A stretch of 64,000 bases of DNA from Vibrio ruber DSM 16370. Its GTDB lineage: Bacteria; Pseudomonadota; Gammaproteobacteria; Enterobacterales; Vibrionaceae. Shown here piece after piece: positions 29,339 to 38,543 of the stretch. Position 1 is the first letter of the stretch. Each line of letters begins with the position of its first letter. The position numbers and the translations under genes were made by a program. The notes under the pieces were generated by a model. The model was given only the letters and a program-made list of their open reading frames with translations, searched no databases and was not told the origin of the DNA. Location: contig NZ_FULE01000042.1 of assembly GCF_900163965.1 (NCBI RefSeq), positions 18,919 through 82,918 of the forward strand, in the 5' to 3' direction.

Positions 29339-31432
29339 TTGATCACTCAATTATTGAACTATATCGCTTATCCTAAAGCTTTATTACTTCTCTTTGCATC
29401 AATAGGTGGAGCCTGTTGGCTATCTTATTTTATTATTTATTTATCGACTAAAAAACCTAAAACTTCCGGTTCTATAAAAAACCTCTATTACTCATATTCA
29501 ACATGCGTTTTTTTTATCATCTTGTGGATTGCCAGTAATGCATACTTTCATACAGATTTACTTGTTATATTCGGTGAAAGCAGTGCTATATATATGGCAA
29601 AAATGGCAAACATATTTTCATACATGTCATTAACATTCGCATTTATCTATTCATGTTATCTGACATCAGCTATACAAGAAAATAAATTTAAGCTTTGGGA
29701 AATCATAACCATAGCTATAATGACTATATATGCATTTTATGTAAACTTTATATCTGGATATACTATAACTGGAGTTATTATTAAAGGCCCTAGTGATTTC
29801 ACCATTACTTTTGGTCAAGCGACACCCTTTTTCTTTCTATCACTATTCATATACACATTTCTAACTTTATTTAAATTAACAAAATCAATAAAAACAAACC
29901 ATGTAAAAATAAAACAATTAAAATCAATATATACAGTGCTAGGAATGATTATATATCTAGTCTCAACAGCAACACTTCATTTAATCATAACCTTTATATA
30001 TGATGATTTCTCATTAACTTGGATTCCTCCATTCTTAGCAATAATTTGTTTAAGCGTTGTTGGATATGCTTCTATAAATTATAGATTCTATAGTTGGAAA
30101 TACTTAATATATTCTGCTATAAAAACAGCCACAACTCTACTATTTTATATAGTCCCTATTACAATTTTATCTGTAAAATTAAATATGCCATTAAGTTTTA
30201 TTCTCATTATATTATGGTGTTTTATTCATACATATCATTGGAAAAAAATAGCAAAACTATCTACTAAAATAGCCAGTCTATTAGTATATAAAGAACCATC
30301 AACTCCTATTGAGCAAATCTACACTACATCTAAAAATGTTCATAATTCTTTACAAGATTTAATAGACACAGTTTCCCAATCTCTAAAACTTGATGGCAAA
30401 CTATCCATCATATCATTAGATAATGAGTTAACTTCGATCTATAAAGAGTATTCACATGGTCAAAATTCGGCTTTAATTTTAGATGAAATAGAATACCAAT
30501 TAGATAATAAAGAGCATGATTATTTAAAAAAAATACATTTCAAGATGATTGAAAACAACTCAGCAGCAATACTTCCCATTTTTGACAATAATAATTCTAT
30601 AGCCCAACTGTTATTATTACCTAGGAAATTAAATGGACTTTTATATTCAAACGAAGAAATTTATGCAATACAATGCATATTGAAAGAAATCAGTTTTTTC
30701 CTCCACTGTGAAAATAAAATAAAACAATCTCAAAAAGCAGCCATATCTATTGCTTATGAAATGAAAACTCCTTTAAAGAATGTTCAATCATATATTTCAA
30801 AAATAGAGTCCCAAATAAATAATACAGAAAAAACCACATCATTACTAAGTAATATAATAGACATACGTAAAGCCATAAAAAATGGACATCAAATAATTAA
30901 CACTTCACTCAATGATGTTGATTGTATTTCAGAATCCAATAATGATGAATATATAGATATAAGTACTCTAGTCAAGGAATCTGTTAATGATCATGCTTAT
31001 GACAACCAAAAAAGTATAGATAGAATATTTATAGACATTAAAGATAACTTTACTATACACGCTAATAAAACAAAAATAACATTTGTTATTTTTAATTTAT
31101 TGAAAAACGCTATTTATTATTTCGATTCACATCCTAAAAGCATAATAGAGATAAAAACGAAATCTGAAAAATCATGCAATAAGTTATATTTTAGAGATTA
31201 TGGACCTGGTATAGAAGAAAAAATAATAGATAGTATATTCAGTGATTTCTTTACTTACAAAAAGCACAATGGAACAGGACTTGGATTGAGCTATTGTAAG
31301 CGAGTAATGAAGTCTATAAAAGGAGATATTCATTGTGAGTCTATATATGGTGAATATACTGAGTTTGTTCTTGTTTTTCCGAATGTAGGTCATTCAAGGA
31401 GCATCACAAATCATATGAAAAGAATTGAATAA
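29339..31432 (+). CDS. LuxN-like membrane sensor, pseudokinase without receiver domain
   Basis: The 697-residue protein is homologous along its length to the LuxN downstream. About eight or nine membrane helices (residues 1-310) carry the LuxN signal-domain motifs FTITFGQATPFFF and DFSLTWIPP. A linker and a histidine-kinase-like core follow. The dimerisation motif reads SIAYEMKTPL, where LuxN has SIAHEMRNPL, so the phospho-accepting His is Tyr473 (codon TAT). ATP-binding motifs remain: NLLKNA, RDYGPGI and GTGLGLSYCK. The protein ends just after the ATPase domain and has no receiver. The start is a TTG preceded by GAGG. DNA is very AT-rich (14 G+C of 60 at 29701-29760). It may sense an acyl-homoserine lactone and act through LuxN or as a sink; this is inference. 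Confidence 0.85.
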   Translation: MITQLLNYIAYPKALLLLFASIGGACWLSYFIIYLSTKKPKTSGSIKNLYYSYSTCVFFIILWIASNAYFHTDLLVIFGESSAIYMAKMANIFSYMSLTFAFIYSCYLTSAIQENKFKLWEIITIAIMTIYAFYVNFISGYTITGVIIKGPSDFTITFGQATPFFFLSLFIYTFLTLFKLTKSIKTNHVKIKQLKSIYTVLGMIIYLVSTATLHLIITFIYDDFSLTWIPPFLAIICLSVVGYASINYRFYSWKYLIYSAIKTATTLLFYIVPITILSVKLNMPLSFILIILWCFIHTYHWKKIAKLSTKIASLLVYKEPSTPIEQIYTTSKNVHNSLQDLIDTVSQSLKLDGKLSIISLDNELTSIYKEYSHGQNSALILDEIEYQLDNKEHDYLKKIHFKMIENNSAAILPIFDNNNSIAQLLLLPRKLNGLLYSNEEIYAIQCILKEISFFLHCENKIKQSQKAAISIAYEMKTPLKNVQSYISKIESQINNTEKTTSLLSNIIDIRKAIKNGHQIINTSLNDVDCISESNNDEYIDISTLVKESVNDHAYDNQKSIDRIFIDIKDNFTIHANKTKITFVIFNLLKNAIYYFDSHPKSIIEIKTKSEKSCNKLYFRDYGPGIEEKIIDSIFSDFFTYKKHNGTGLGLSYCKRVMKSIKGDIHCESIYGEYTEFVLVFPNVGHSRSITNHMKRIE

Positions 31433-31723
31433 TAACAACATACTTAATGGTTCGATAGTAAGTTAAGTCCAGAATACAAACTTAATGAATTAATTGCTGA
31501 TGATAATCATATAAAGTCACATCAAGTCAACTGAGGAAGTACGTTATAACCCTTAGACATCTATCTAGATAAGGTATATCGATATAACACAATAGATGTA
31601 ACCGAAAAAATTCAACAAAATATCATTTACAATAATCTCTTATCAAATATTAAGATATTGAATAATTGACACCAGGGTGATATAAGTGTCAATTATACGA
31701 TATAGATATTAGGGTAGAGTATT
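31433..31723. other. Intergenic region before luxM
   Basis: About 290 AT-rich bases lie between the LuxN-like gene and luxM. No remnant of a receiver domain can be read here, so the upstream gene is not a frameshifted full-length hybrid kinase. A 10-bp inverted repeat close to luxM is listed separately. Confidence 0.5.
31663..31695. promoter_or_regulatory. Inverted repeat upstream of luxM
   Basis: Perfect 10-bp arms TAATTGACAC and GTGTCAATTA are separated by 13 bases and end 28 bases before the luxM start. The left arm contains TTGACA, a -35-like hexamer. It could be an operator overlapping the promoter or an mRNA hairpin; no T-run follows. Confidence 0.55.
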
Positions 31724-32905
31724 TTGGATGTGATATTATCAACATCAGCGTATAACCAGCAGACAAGTCAATGGGACTCTCAGCAGAAAATATTTTTTTT
31801 CCAAACAGTCCAACGCGTACTACTTCAAGAGTTACCCACTTCAAATTTTGCTGATTTAGTTAACCTACGACAAAAGAATATTCTCTATTCTTACCCTTAC
31901 TCTGACGGTGATCTTGCTTCAATATTTGAATCATCTCAAGCTATTAAACATATTCTGTCCACTCCAATGGCAGATTGCCCTACAAACTGGCACTCTATTG
32001 AAATTTCTGCAATTGAACTATTTGGAAGTCTTCTTGCTGGGTGGGCTGAATATGAGAGATACCTGATTTTACAGAAAAATCAAGCTTTGGATTCTATAGA
32101 ACTTAATATTATGTCTCTCTCATTAGATGAGAAAAAATACTATTCTGAATACGTCAGTAATATAGAAAAAGACACAAGATATTTTACTACACTACATTGT
32201 AGTATCCCTCTTCCCCTTGCTGATGCGATTTCTCTGATAAACCTTGATACCTTTGTCATAGAACAGAAATGGTATGAAATACTTTTTACACTTCATTTAT
32301 CGCAACAAGGGAGCCATGTCTTAGTGTTTTATCACGATAAAGACTTCTCCCCAATACTAGTATCAACAGCGTTGATTCAACATTGGCATAAGCGTGAAAA
32401 CTGGCTCAGCTTTGATCCCTTCTTTAAAAATCCTAAGTGGCAAAACTGCCTAGTGAAGGATTCAGTTAAGTATCTTTATCAAACCGGAGTTTTCAGTGAA
32501 AAAATTTTTGATGCAAAACTATATAATGATTCTATCATTGAAGACAATCTATCAGATACAGATGCTGTTTGTGAGATTTTAAGGTTAACAGTTAGCGGTC
32601 GCCATAGATTTCGTATTTTCTTGATCTTCTTATGCCAGAAACATCTAGCGAAGCAACTAATTGCAATAGGTAAAAAACTCTCATATACTATTATAGAATC
32701 ACCATTAATGCTTGACTTGTATGATTTTTTTGGCAAAGAATGTTATCTAAATCATTCTTGCTATGACATTAACAATAGTAATATAAAAACTTATAAAGGA
32801 TTTTGGAATAATCAGGAAATAAATAACAAGTTTAAAAATATTAACTATGAAGAATATAAATTAATAATGAAGTATTACAAAATCAGGAGAGACTCGTTTG
32901 AATAA
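31724..32905 (+). CDS. luxM: Acyl-homoserine-lactone synthase, LuxM/AinS family
   Basis: LuxM-type synthases make short-chain acyl-homoserine lactones from SAM and an acyl donor; in V. harveyi the product is 3-hydroxybutanoyl-HSL. The 393-residue cytosolic protein is near the family length. It shows the C-terminal family block ILRLTVSGRHRFR...FLCQKHLAKQL, followed by SYTIIE and a DLYDFFG segment. It is immediately followed by luxN with an 8-base overlap, the same pairing as in other vibrios. The start appears to be a TTG at 31724 behind AGGGTAGAG; the overlapping ATG is out of frame. The acyl chain cannot be read from sequence. G+C is low and uneven (22 of 60 at 31981-32040). Confidence 0.88.
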   Translation: MDVILSTSAYNQQTSQWDSQQKIFFFQTVQRVLLQELPTSNFADLVNLRQKNILYSYPYSDGDLASIFESSQAIKHILSTPMADCPTNWHSIEISAIELFGSLLAGWAEYERYLILQKNQALDSIELNIMSLSLDEKKYYSEYVSNIEKDTRYFTTLHCSIPLPLADAISLINLDTFVIEQKWYEILFTLHLSQQGSHVLVFYHDKDFSPILVSTALIQHWHKRENWLSFDPFFKNPKWQNCLVKDSVKYLYQTGVFSEKIFDAKLYNDSIIEDNLSDTDAVCEILRLTVSGRHRFRIFLIFLCQKHLAKQLIAIGKKLSYTIIESPLMLDLYDFFGKECYLNHSCYDINNSNIKTYKGFWNNQEINNKFKNINYEEYKLIMKYYKIRRDSFE

Positions 32906-35522
32906 TTTTATTCTTATAATAGGAGAACTTTTCTATACCAAATCTCTTCTACTATTATTTATTGCTAGTCTTGTGTTAGTTTGGCTGATTTATTTTTTTA
33001 TAAAATTGAATAAACAGGGCGTTTCTCCATTTAAAACAATCTACTCTTCATACATATTTTATTCTATATTTATTATGCTGTGGATTATTTCAAACTCATA
33101 TTTCCACTCTGGACTACTAACAGCTTATAGTCCTCAATATGCAATTATAATAGCAAAGGCTGCTAATGTTTTCTCATATATGGCATTTGCTTCAGCCTTT
33201 CATTTTTCTTGTGGAATTACATCTAAAAAACCGAATAATAATTTAAATTATTGGCAATGTTTAATTCTTATTACCTTCACTATTTTTGCTTTATATACAA
33301 ATTTATACTCTAATTACACGATTGTAAGCATAGATATATATGCTCCTAGTCAATTCATCATTCATTTTGGCAAATTAACATCATTATTCTTTCTTTCAGT
33401 TATTATATTGACGTGTATCACTCTCCTCAATCTAATTCAATTAATTAAAGGAGATGATAAGTTAAAAAAACTAAAATCTATTTATATGATAATCGGTATC
33501 ATTACATTTATGCTATCGACTGCTATTATACATACCTTTGTAACATATATTTTTAATGATTTTTCGTTGACTTGGCTTCCACCAGCATTGTCCGTAACTG
33601 AACTATTATTTATGGGTTACGCTGTTCTTTATCATAGATTCTATAGCTGGCGTTATCTTGTATACACAACACTTTGTATGATTATGACAGCAGTTATCTA
33701 TATAACTCCTATATTTGTTCTTCAGTCATGGTTAGTAGAAAGTAAAAATCACATTTTTATCATCTCTTTCTGGTGTCTTCTATGTGGCTTAACCTGGAGA
33801 AATGTTTGGCAATTTTTTTCTCAATATGCAGGCCTATGGATATACGGGGATAGAAAGCCACCGGTAGAAAGGATCCTGTCTTTAGTAGATGATTTTCAAA
33901 TCTCGTCACAGCAAGCTATAACAAAACTTGAACGTTTACTTAATTTAAAACAATCTATCTTAGTTTCTGACATCAATTCAAATAGTATTTATATTAATTA
34001 TTTTCAAAAAAATTACTCCGTTTTACTTATTGAAGAGGTCGAACAATACATCAATAATAATCATAATAAAAGACTTCGTCAGATTCGAGATCTAATGTCA
34101 AAGAACGAAAGTGCAATGATTCTTCCTATATATGATCATCATAACACTTTATCTCAATTACTTATATCTCCTAAAAAAAATGATGGCTCTCTATATTCAA
34201 ATGAAGAAATCAATGCAATTCAATTGCTTTTAAAAAAAGCACAAATTTATATCCATTATGAAACCAAAATTCACCAATCTCAAGCAATGGCAAAGTCTAT
34301 TGCTCATGAGATGAGAAATCCCCTATCCCAAATTCAATTTCATCTAGAGAAATTAGATGATATTATCATTAATAGTCAACTACCTCAAAACTTAAGAGAT
34401 GAAATTCAAAAAGGAAAGAATGCTGTCCAGCATGGAAGCCAACTAATTGATATTATTTTACATGAAGTCAATCAATCTATAATAAGTCAAGATAGAATGG
34501 AAATATTTTCCATAAAAAATCAAATAACACAGATTATTAATAGATTTGCTTATAGTTCTAGTCTATTCAAAAATCGCATAATAATAAAACCATCCTGTGA
34601 TTTTAATATATGTGTAAATAATACCTTATTCGATTTCATTATTTTCAACTTATTAAGAAATGCAATTTATTATTTTGATAATTATTCTGATAGTAATATT
34701 GAGATATCTCTTGAAGCTGGATATGAATATAATAAACTTATTTTTATTGACTACGGCCCGGGGATTGAACCACAAATTGTACACAGGATCTTTGATGAAT
34801 TCTTCACCTACCAAAAAAAGGGAGGCAGTGGTTTAGGCTTAAGCTACTGTAAAAGAGCAATGAAACTCTTCGGGGGGGATATTCAGTGTCACTCAGTTTA
34901 CGGTGAATACACAAGGTTTACCCTCACCTTTCCTCACGTTAAACAAGAAGAGCAACTGACACAACCAAAAATTGATGTGGCAGAATCACCATCACCCGAA
35001 CGACTGAAATCAACACATCCTGTCCCTGCGAGTCAGAAACAAAAAATCGCGTTGGTTACTGATGATAATTCAACACAGCGAGCGCTGGCAAAACTCTATT
35101 TGGAATCCCTCCAGTTTACCGTTTATGAAGCGGAAAATGGCGCAGAAGCCGTTGAGATGGTTCGTCATCATGCTATTGATATTGTTTTCATGGATGTTCA
35201 AATGCCTGTTATGGATGGATTAAAGGCATGTACCATCATTAAAGAAACTCACCCGATGCTGCCAGTTATTGCTCTGTCAGGAGAATCGGGTGATGATGAA
35301 GTTGCTCAGATAAAAAGAATAATGGATGGGTGGTTGATTAAACCCACCACCAAACAGTTATTACAGCAAACCATCCTCAAATGGCTGGCGGTGGATACTC
35401 TTCAAGCGATAGAGCCTATCAAGATATCAAAACCTCAAACTGATACGACAGACTCTCTGTCACCGACTCACCAAGATAAAGAATCCGTCATTAGTCATAA
35501 AACGGTGTTATCCGAATCGTGA
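32898..35522 (+). CDS. luxN: Hybrid sensor kinase LuxN (acyl-HSL receptor)
   Basis: LuxN is an inner-membrane receptor for the LuxM signal. At low signal it phosphorylates LuxU and so LuxO; with signal it becomes a phosphatase. The 874 residues comprise about nine membrane helices (1-310), the kinase core with His470 in SIAHEMRNPL, the N-box NLLRNA, DYGPGI and GSGLGLSYCK, and a receiver (about 715-835) with Asp766 in FMDVQMP. The start is TTG at 32898 with AGGAGA seven bases upstream, overlapping the luxM stop and so translationally coupled. G+C jumps within the gene: 11 of 60 at 34501-34560, but 30 of 60 at 35101-35160. The stop is only three bases from the convergent comEA stop. Confidence 0.93.
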   Translation: MNNFILIIGELFYTKSLLLLFIASLVLVWLIYFFIKLNKQGVSPFKTIYSSYIFYSIFIMLWIISNSYFHSGLLTAYSPQYAIIIAKAANVFSYMAFASAFHFSCGITSKKPNNNLNYWQCLILITFTIFALYTNLYSNYTIVSIDIYAPSQFIIHFGKLTSLFFLSVIILTCITLLNLIQLIKGDDKLKKLKSIYMIIGIITFMLSTAIIHTFVTYIFNDFSLTWLPPALSVTELLFMGYAVLYHRFYSWRYLVYTTLCMIMTAVIYITPIFVLQSWLVESKNHIFIISFWCLLCGLTWRNVWQFFSQYAGLWIYGDRKPPVERILSLVDDFQISSQQAITKLERLLNLKQSILVSDINSNSIYINYFQKNYSVLLIEEVEQYINNNHNKRLRQIRDLMSKNESAMILPIYDHHNTLSQLLISPKKNDGSLYSNEEINAIQLLLKKAQIYIHYETKIHQSQAMAKSIAHEMRNPLSQIQFHLEKLDDIIINSQLPQNLRDEIQKGKNAVQHGSQLIDIILHEVNQSIISQDRMEIFSIKNQITQIINRFAYSSSLFKNRIIIKPSCDFNICVNNTLFDFIIFNLLRNAIYYFDNYSDSNIEISLEAGYEYNKLIFIDYGPGIEPQIVHRIFDEFFTYQKKGGSGLGLSYCKRAMKLFGGDIQCHSVYGEYTRFTLTFPHVKQEEQLTQPKIDVAESPSPERLKSTHPVPASQKQKIALVTDDNSTQRALAKLYLESLQFTVYEAENGAEAVEMVRHHAIDIVFMDVQMPVMDGLKACTIIKETHPMLPVIALSGESGDDEVAQIKRIMDGWLIKPTTKQLLQQTILKWLAVDTLQAIEPIKISKPQTDTTDSLSPTHQDKESVISHKTVLSES

Positions 35523-35525
35523 ACC

Positions 35526-35864
<339 letters not shown>

Positions 35865-35916
35865 TTATCCTATCGAAGCCTGCTAAAAATACGATGCTGA
35901 CTGATACAAATTAAAA

Positions 35917-35936
35917 CGGGCTACAAAAGTAGCCCG
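35917..35936 (-). terminator. ppiD terminator
   Basis: The stem CGGGCTAC-aaaa-GTAGCCCG is followed on the reverse strand by TTTTAATTT, just after ppiD. Confidence 0.8.
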
Positions 35937-35968
35937 CCTCAACAAACATATCAATTACATCCTGTTTA

Positions 35969-37822
35969 TCACTGTGTCGCAAGATAGTATTCAATATCGG
36001 TTTGCTCTCTGAGGATATTCAAAAGCCCAGTGAGATCCTGCTGACGATTCAGACGCTGCATCTGAACAGCCAACTGCTGAGTGAGTTGTTTATCCGGTGT
36101 CGATTCAACTTTGGTTAACTCGACTAAGACAATGTTTCCTTGACGATCTTTCGTCTGTCCATAAACTGGCTGACCATTCTGCGGTTTTTGCATTGCAAAG
36201 ACTGAACGTGCCAGTGGCGAACTCCGATCAATCATCGTTAACTCACCAAATTTGAGCTTGTTGCTCTCAAGTGCTGTCGTATCACCCTGTTTTAAACCAG
36301 CAAGTACCTTTTCAGCAATCGCTTCTGTTTGTTGCTCAGCCTTCACTTTAGACAGCGCCTCAACAACCTGCGATTTCACGGTATCGAAAGGCAGTAATGT
36401 TTCCGGACGGGTCTCTTCAATACGGACGACCACAACATCTTCAGGTGCAACTTCAACCACAGAAGAATTCAAACCTTCATTTTTGACTTCCGGGTTATCC
36501 AACGCTTTCTGAACGGGTGCAGACTGCAAAATTTCCGGTAAATCAGTCAACGACACAAAATCAGTCGTATGAACCTTTTCCTGGACAGCTTTGGCAGCTT
36601 CGTCGAGAGAATCGGGGCTTTCAAAAGCAACTTTTTCAAGATCACTCTGTAATTGATAAAAACGATCAAGTGCCCGTTCATCCCGAATAGAAGCGATGAC
36701 ATCATCTTTAACTTCTGCAAAAGGTTTGACTTTTGCGGGTTTCATCGCATCTAGCTTGATAATGTGATATCCAAAATTCGATTTCACAACATCAGAGAGA
36801 TCACCGACATTTTTCAAGGCAAATGCCGCTTCTTCAAACGCAGGATCCATAACACCTTTTTCAAACCAATCCAGCTCACCTCCCTTGGTAGCACTACCCG
36901 GATCCTGAGAATCCTCTTTGGCCAGTTTTGAGAAATCAGCACCGTCTTTCAGTTGCTTCAGAATAGCATCGGCCTGCTTCTCATCATTCACAAGAATATG
37001 GCTGACTTTACGCTGTGCTTTGGTTGAATATTGGTCTGCATGTTCCTGATAATATTTTTCAGCTTCCTCATCTGTGACTTTAATTGATGATTTCAATTTG
37101 TCTGCTGAAAGCTCAAGGTAGGAGATTTTAAATTGCTCCGGACGCATGAAATTGTCTTCATGAGATTTGTAATATGCTTGCAAATCATCATCATTGAGTT
37201 GAATCTTCTTGGCATAATCTTCTGTCGCAAGCTTAATGGTTCTGATTTCCCGCTTCTGAGCGAATAATGCAGCCTGAGCCTCAATTTCACTGTCCAATGT
37301 AAAGTCACTCGACTGAACAGCCGTCAGAAGCTGGTTACGCAATAAATCACTTCTCAGGAATGTTGCAAACGAATCCGGAGAAAAACCAGCACGACGTAAT
37401 GCTGTCTGATAAATATCCTGATCAAACTTACCTTCTGACTGGAACTGCGGCATCTCGACAATTGCCTGACGAACCTGTTCGTCACTAATTCTTAAACCCA
37501 GTGCTTCGGCATGTTGTTCAAGCAGAACATCGTTCACCATTTTATCTAATACAGAACGACGGAATGATGCAACATAACTCGGATCAGCAAGTAGGTTTGA
37601 GAAGTAATCACCTAACTGTGATTGCATTCGGTTTCGCTCATTTTGATAAGCTTGCTCGAACTCTGCCCGGCCTATCTTTGTGTCTCCAACCTTTGCTGCT
37701 GCATTATTACTACCACCGACAAGGTAGCTACTGACTCCCGCAAATACAAATGACAAGATTATCAACCCAAGGATAATCTTAATCGCGATGCTATTCACAC
37801 CCTCGCGCAACCGATCCATCAT
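35969..37822 (-). CDS. ppiD: Periplasmic folding chaperone PpiD
   Basis: PpiD is an inner-membrane-anchored chaperone near the Sec translocon exit. The 617-residue protein has an N-terminal cytosolic stub MMDRLREGVNS and one membrane helix (about 13-35). It then has SurA-like N-terminal helices, a parvulin domain (about 268-360, beginning KVSHILVNDE and including GDLSDVVKSNFGYHIIKLD) and a second degenerate domain. Length is close to E. coli PpiD (623). The order ppiD-hupB-lon-clpX-clpP-tig is the conserved quality-control cluster. Confidence 0.95.
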   Translation of the reverse strand: MMDRLREGVNSIAIKIILGLIILSFVFAGVSSYLVGGSNNAAAKVGDTKIGRAEFEQAYQNERNRMQSQLGDYFSNLLADPSYVASFRRSVLDKMVNDVLLEQHAEALGLRISDEQVRQAIVEMPQFQSEGKFDQDIYQTALRRAGFSPDSFATFLRSDLLRNQLLTAVQSSDFTLDSEIEAQAALFAQKREIRTIKLATEDYAKKIQLNDDDLQAYYKSHEDNFMRPEQFKISYLELSADKLKSSIKVTDEEAEKYYQEHADQYSTKAQRKVSHILVNDEKQADAILKQLKDGADFSKLAKEDSQDPGSATKGGELDWFEKGVMDPAFEEAAFALKNVGDLSDVVKSNFGYHIIKLDAMKPAKVKPFAEVKDDVIASIRDERALDRFYQLQSDLEKVAFESPDSLDEAAKAVQEKVHTTDFVSLTDLPEILQSAPVQKALDNPEVKNEGLNSSVVEVAPEDVVVVRIEETRPETLLPFDTVKSQVVEALSKVKAEQQTEAIAEKVLAGLKQGDTTALESNKLKFGELTMIDRSSPLARSVFAMQKPQNGQPVYGQTKDRQGNIVLVELTKVESTPDKQLTQQLAVQMQRLNRQQDLTGLLNILREQTDIEYYLATQ

Positions 37823-37996
37823 AATTTAATCATTCTCCGGCTTAATGGCCACTTACTCAGTAAAATACTCTGTTTCTCAAAACTATCCTTTCAGAAATCA
37901 ATGAGTTTACTCATCAAAAAACTTTCACTATTGATAGTTTTCAGAACCAACTATATTCAAATTCAAAGCGAATGACGCGATAATATCAGAAAAAAG

Positions 37997-38024
37997 AAAT
38001 GCGCATCAGTATGATGCGCATATT
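37997..38024 (-). terminator. hupB terminator
   Basis: The stem ATGCGCATCA-gta-TGATGCGCAT is followed on the reverse strand by TTCTTTTTTC, between hupB and ppiD. Confidence 0.85.
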
Positions 38025-38078
38025 TTCAAAACGTTTGACTTAATTTTGCCTCAATTAGCAAAATTCTGTGCAACTAAA

Positions 38079-38351
38079 TTAGTTACACGCGTCTTTCAGT
38101 GCTTTACCAGCTTTGAAAGCAGGTACTTTTGCTTCAGGGATTTGGATCTCATCCCCAGTTTTCGGATTCCGGCCAGTACGGGCTGCGCGAGTACGAACAC
38201 TAAATGTTCCAAACCCAACCAGAGCAACTTGCTCACCAGACTCAAGTGTACCACTCACTGCATCAATGAATGCATCAAGAGCACGGCCCGCAGACGCTTT
38301 AGAGATTTCAGCATCTGACGCAATTTTATCAATTAATTGTGTTTTATTCAC
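38079..38351 (-). CDS. hupB: DNA-binding protein HU-beta
   Basis: HU-beta is an abundant nucleoid protein that bends DNA without strong sequence preference. The 90-residue protein begins [29 protein letters not shown] and carries the [20 protein letters not shown]-binding arm. The AARTGR motif and short C-terminus (KDACN) favour HU over IHF. It lies between lon and ppiD, as in E. coli. Confidence 0.97.
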   Translation of the reverse strand: MNKTQLIDKIASDAEISKASAGRALDAFIDAVSGTLESGEQVALVGFGTFSVRTRAARTGRNPKTGDEIQIPEAKVPAFKAGKALKDACN

Positions 38352-38425
38352 TGTGATTCCCCTTTCTTCACCTATCGTTATATTTAAAGGTGATTTTTTG
38401 TTCCATTAAGTCCGAAAAATGGCTT

Positions 38426-38472
38426 AAAGCCTTGTTGTATCAAGGCTTAAGCCATAGTCAGTAACTATGGCC
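38426..38472. repeat. Two adjacent hairpins between lon and hupB
   Basis: AAGCCTTG-ttgtat-CAAGGCTT is followed three bases later by CCATAG-tcagtaa-CTATGG. Neither has a T-run. They lie between the lon terminator and the hupB promoter and could be regulatory or chromosomal repeat elements. Confidence 0.5.
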
Positions 38473-38474
38473 TT

Positions 38475-38513
38475 CAAAAAAAACGCTGACAAGCCTTTTT
38501 ATGCGAATCAGCG
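38475..38513 (-). terminator. lon terminator
   Basis: On the reverse strand ACGCTGA pairs with TCAGCGT across a loop of about 20 bases that contains a smaller stem, and eight T follow. Confidence 0.75.
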
Positions 38514-38543
38514 TAAACTTTTAGTTATTTTTGCTGTACATCA

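Noticed and set aside
29339..31723. LuxN-like gene as a frameshifted full hybrid kinase
   Set aside because: No receiver-domain motif could be read in any frame of 31433-31723, and the gene ends cleanly after the ATPase domain.
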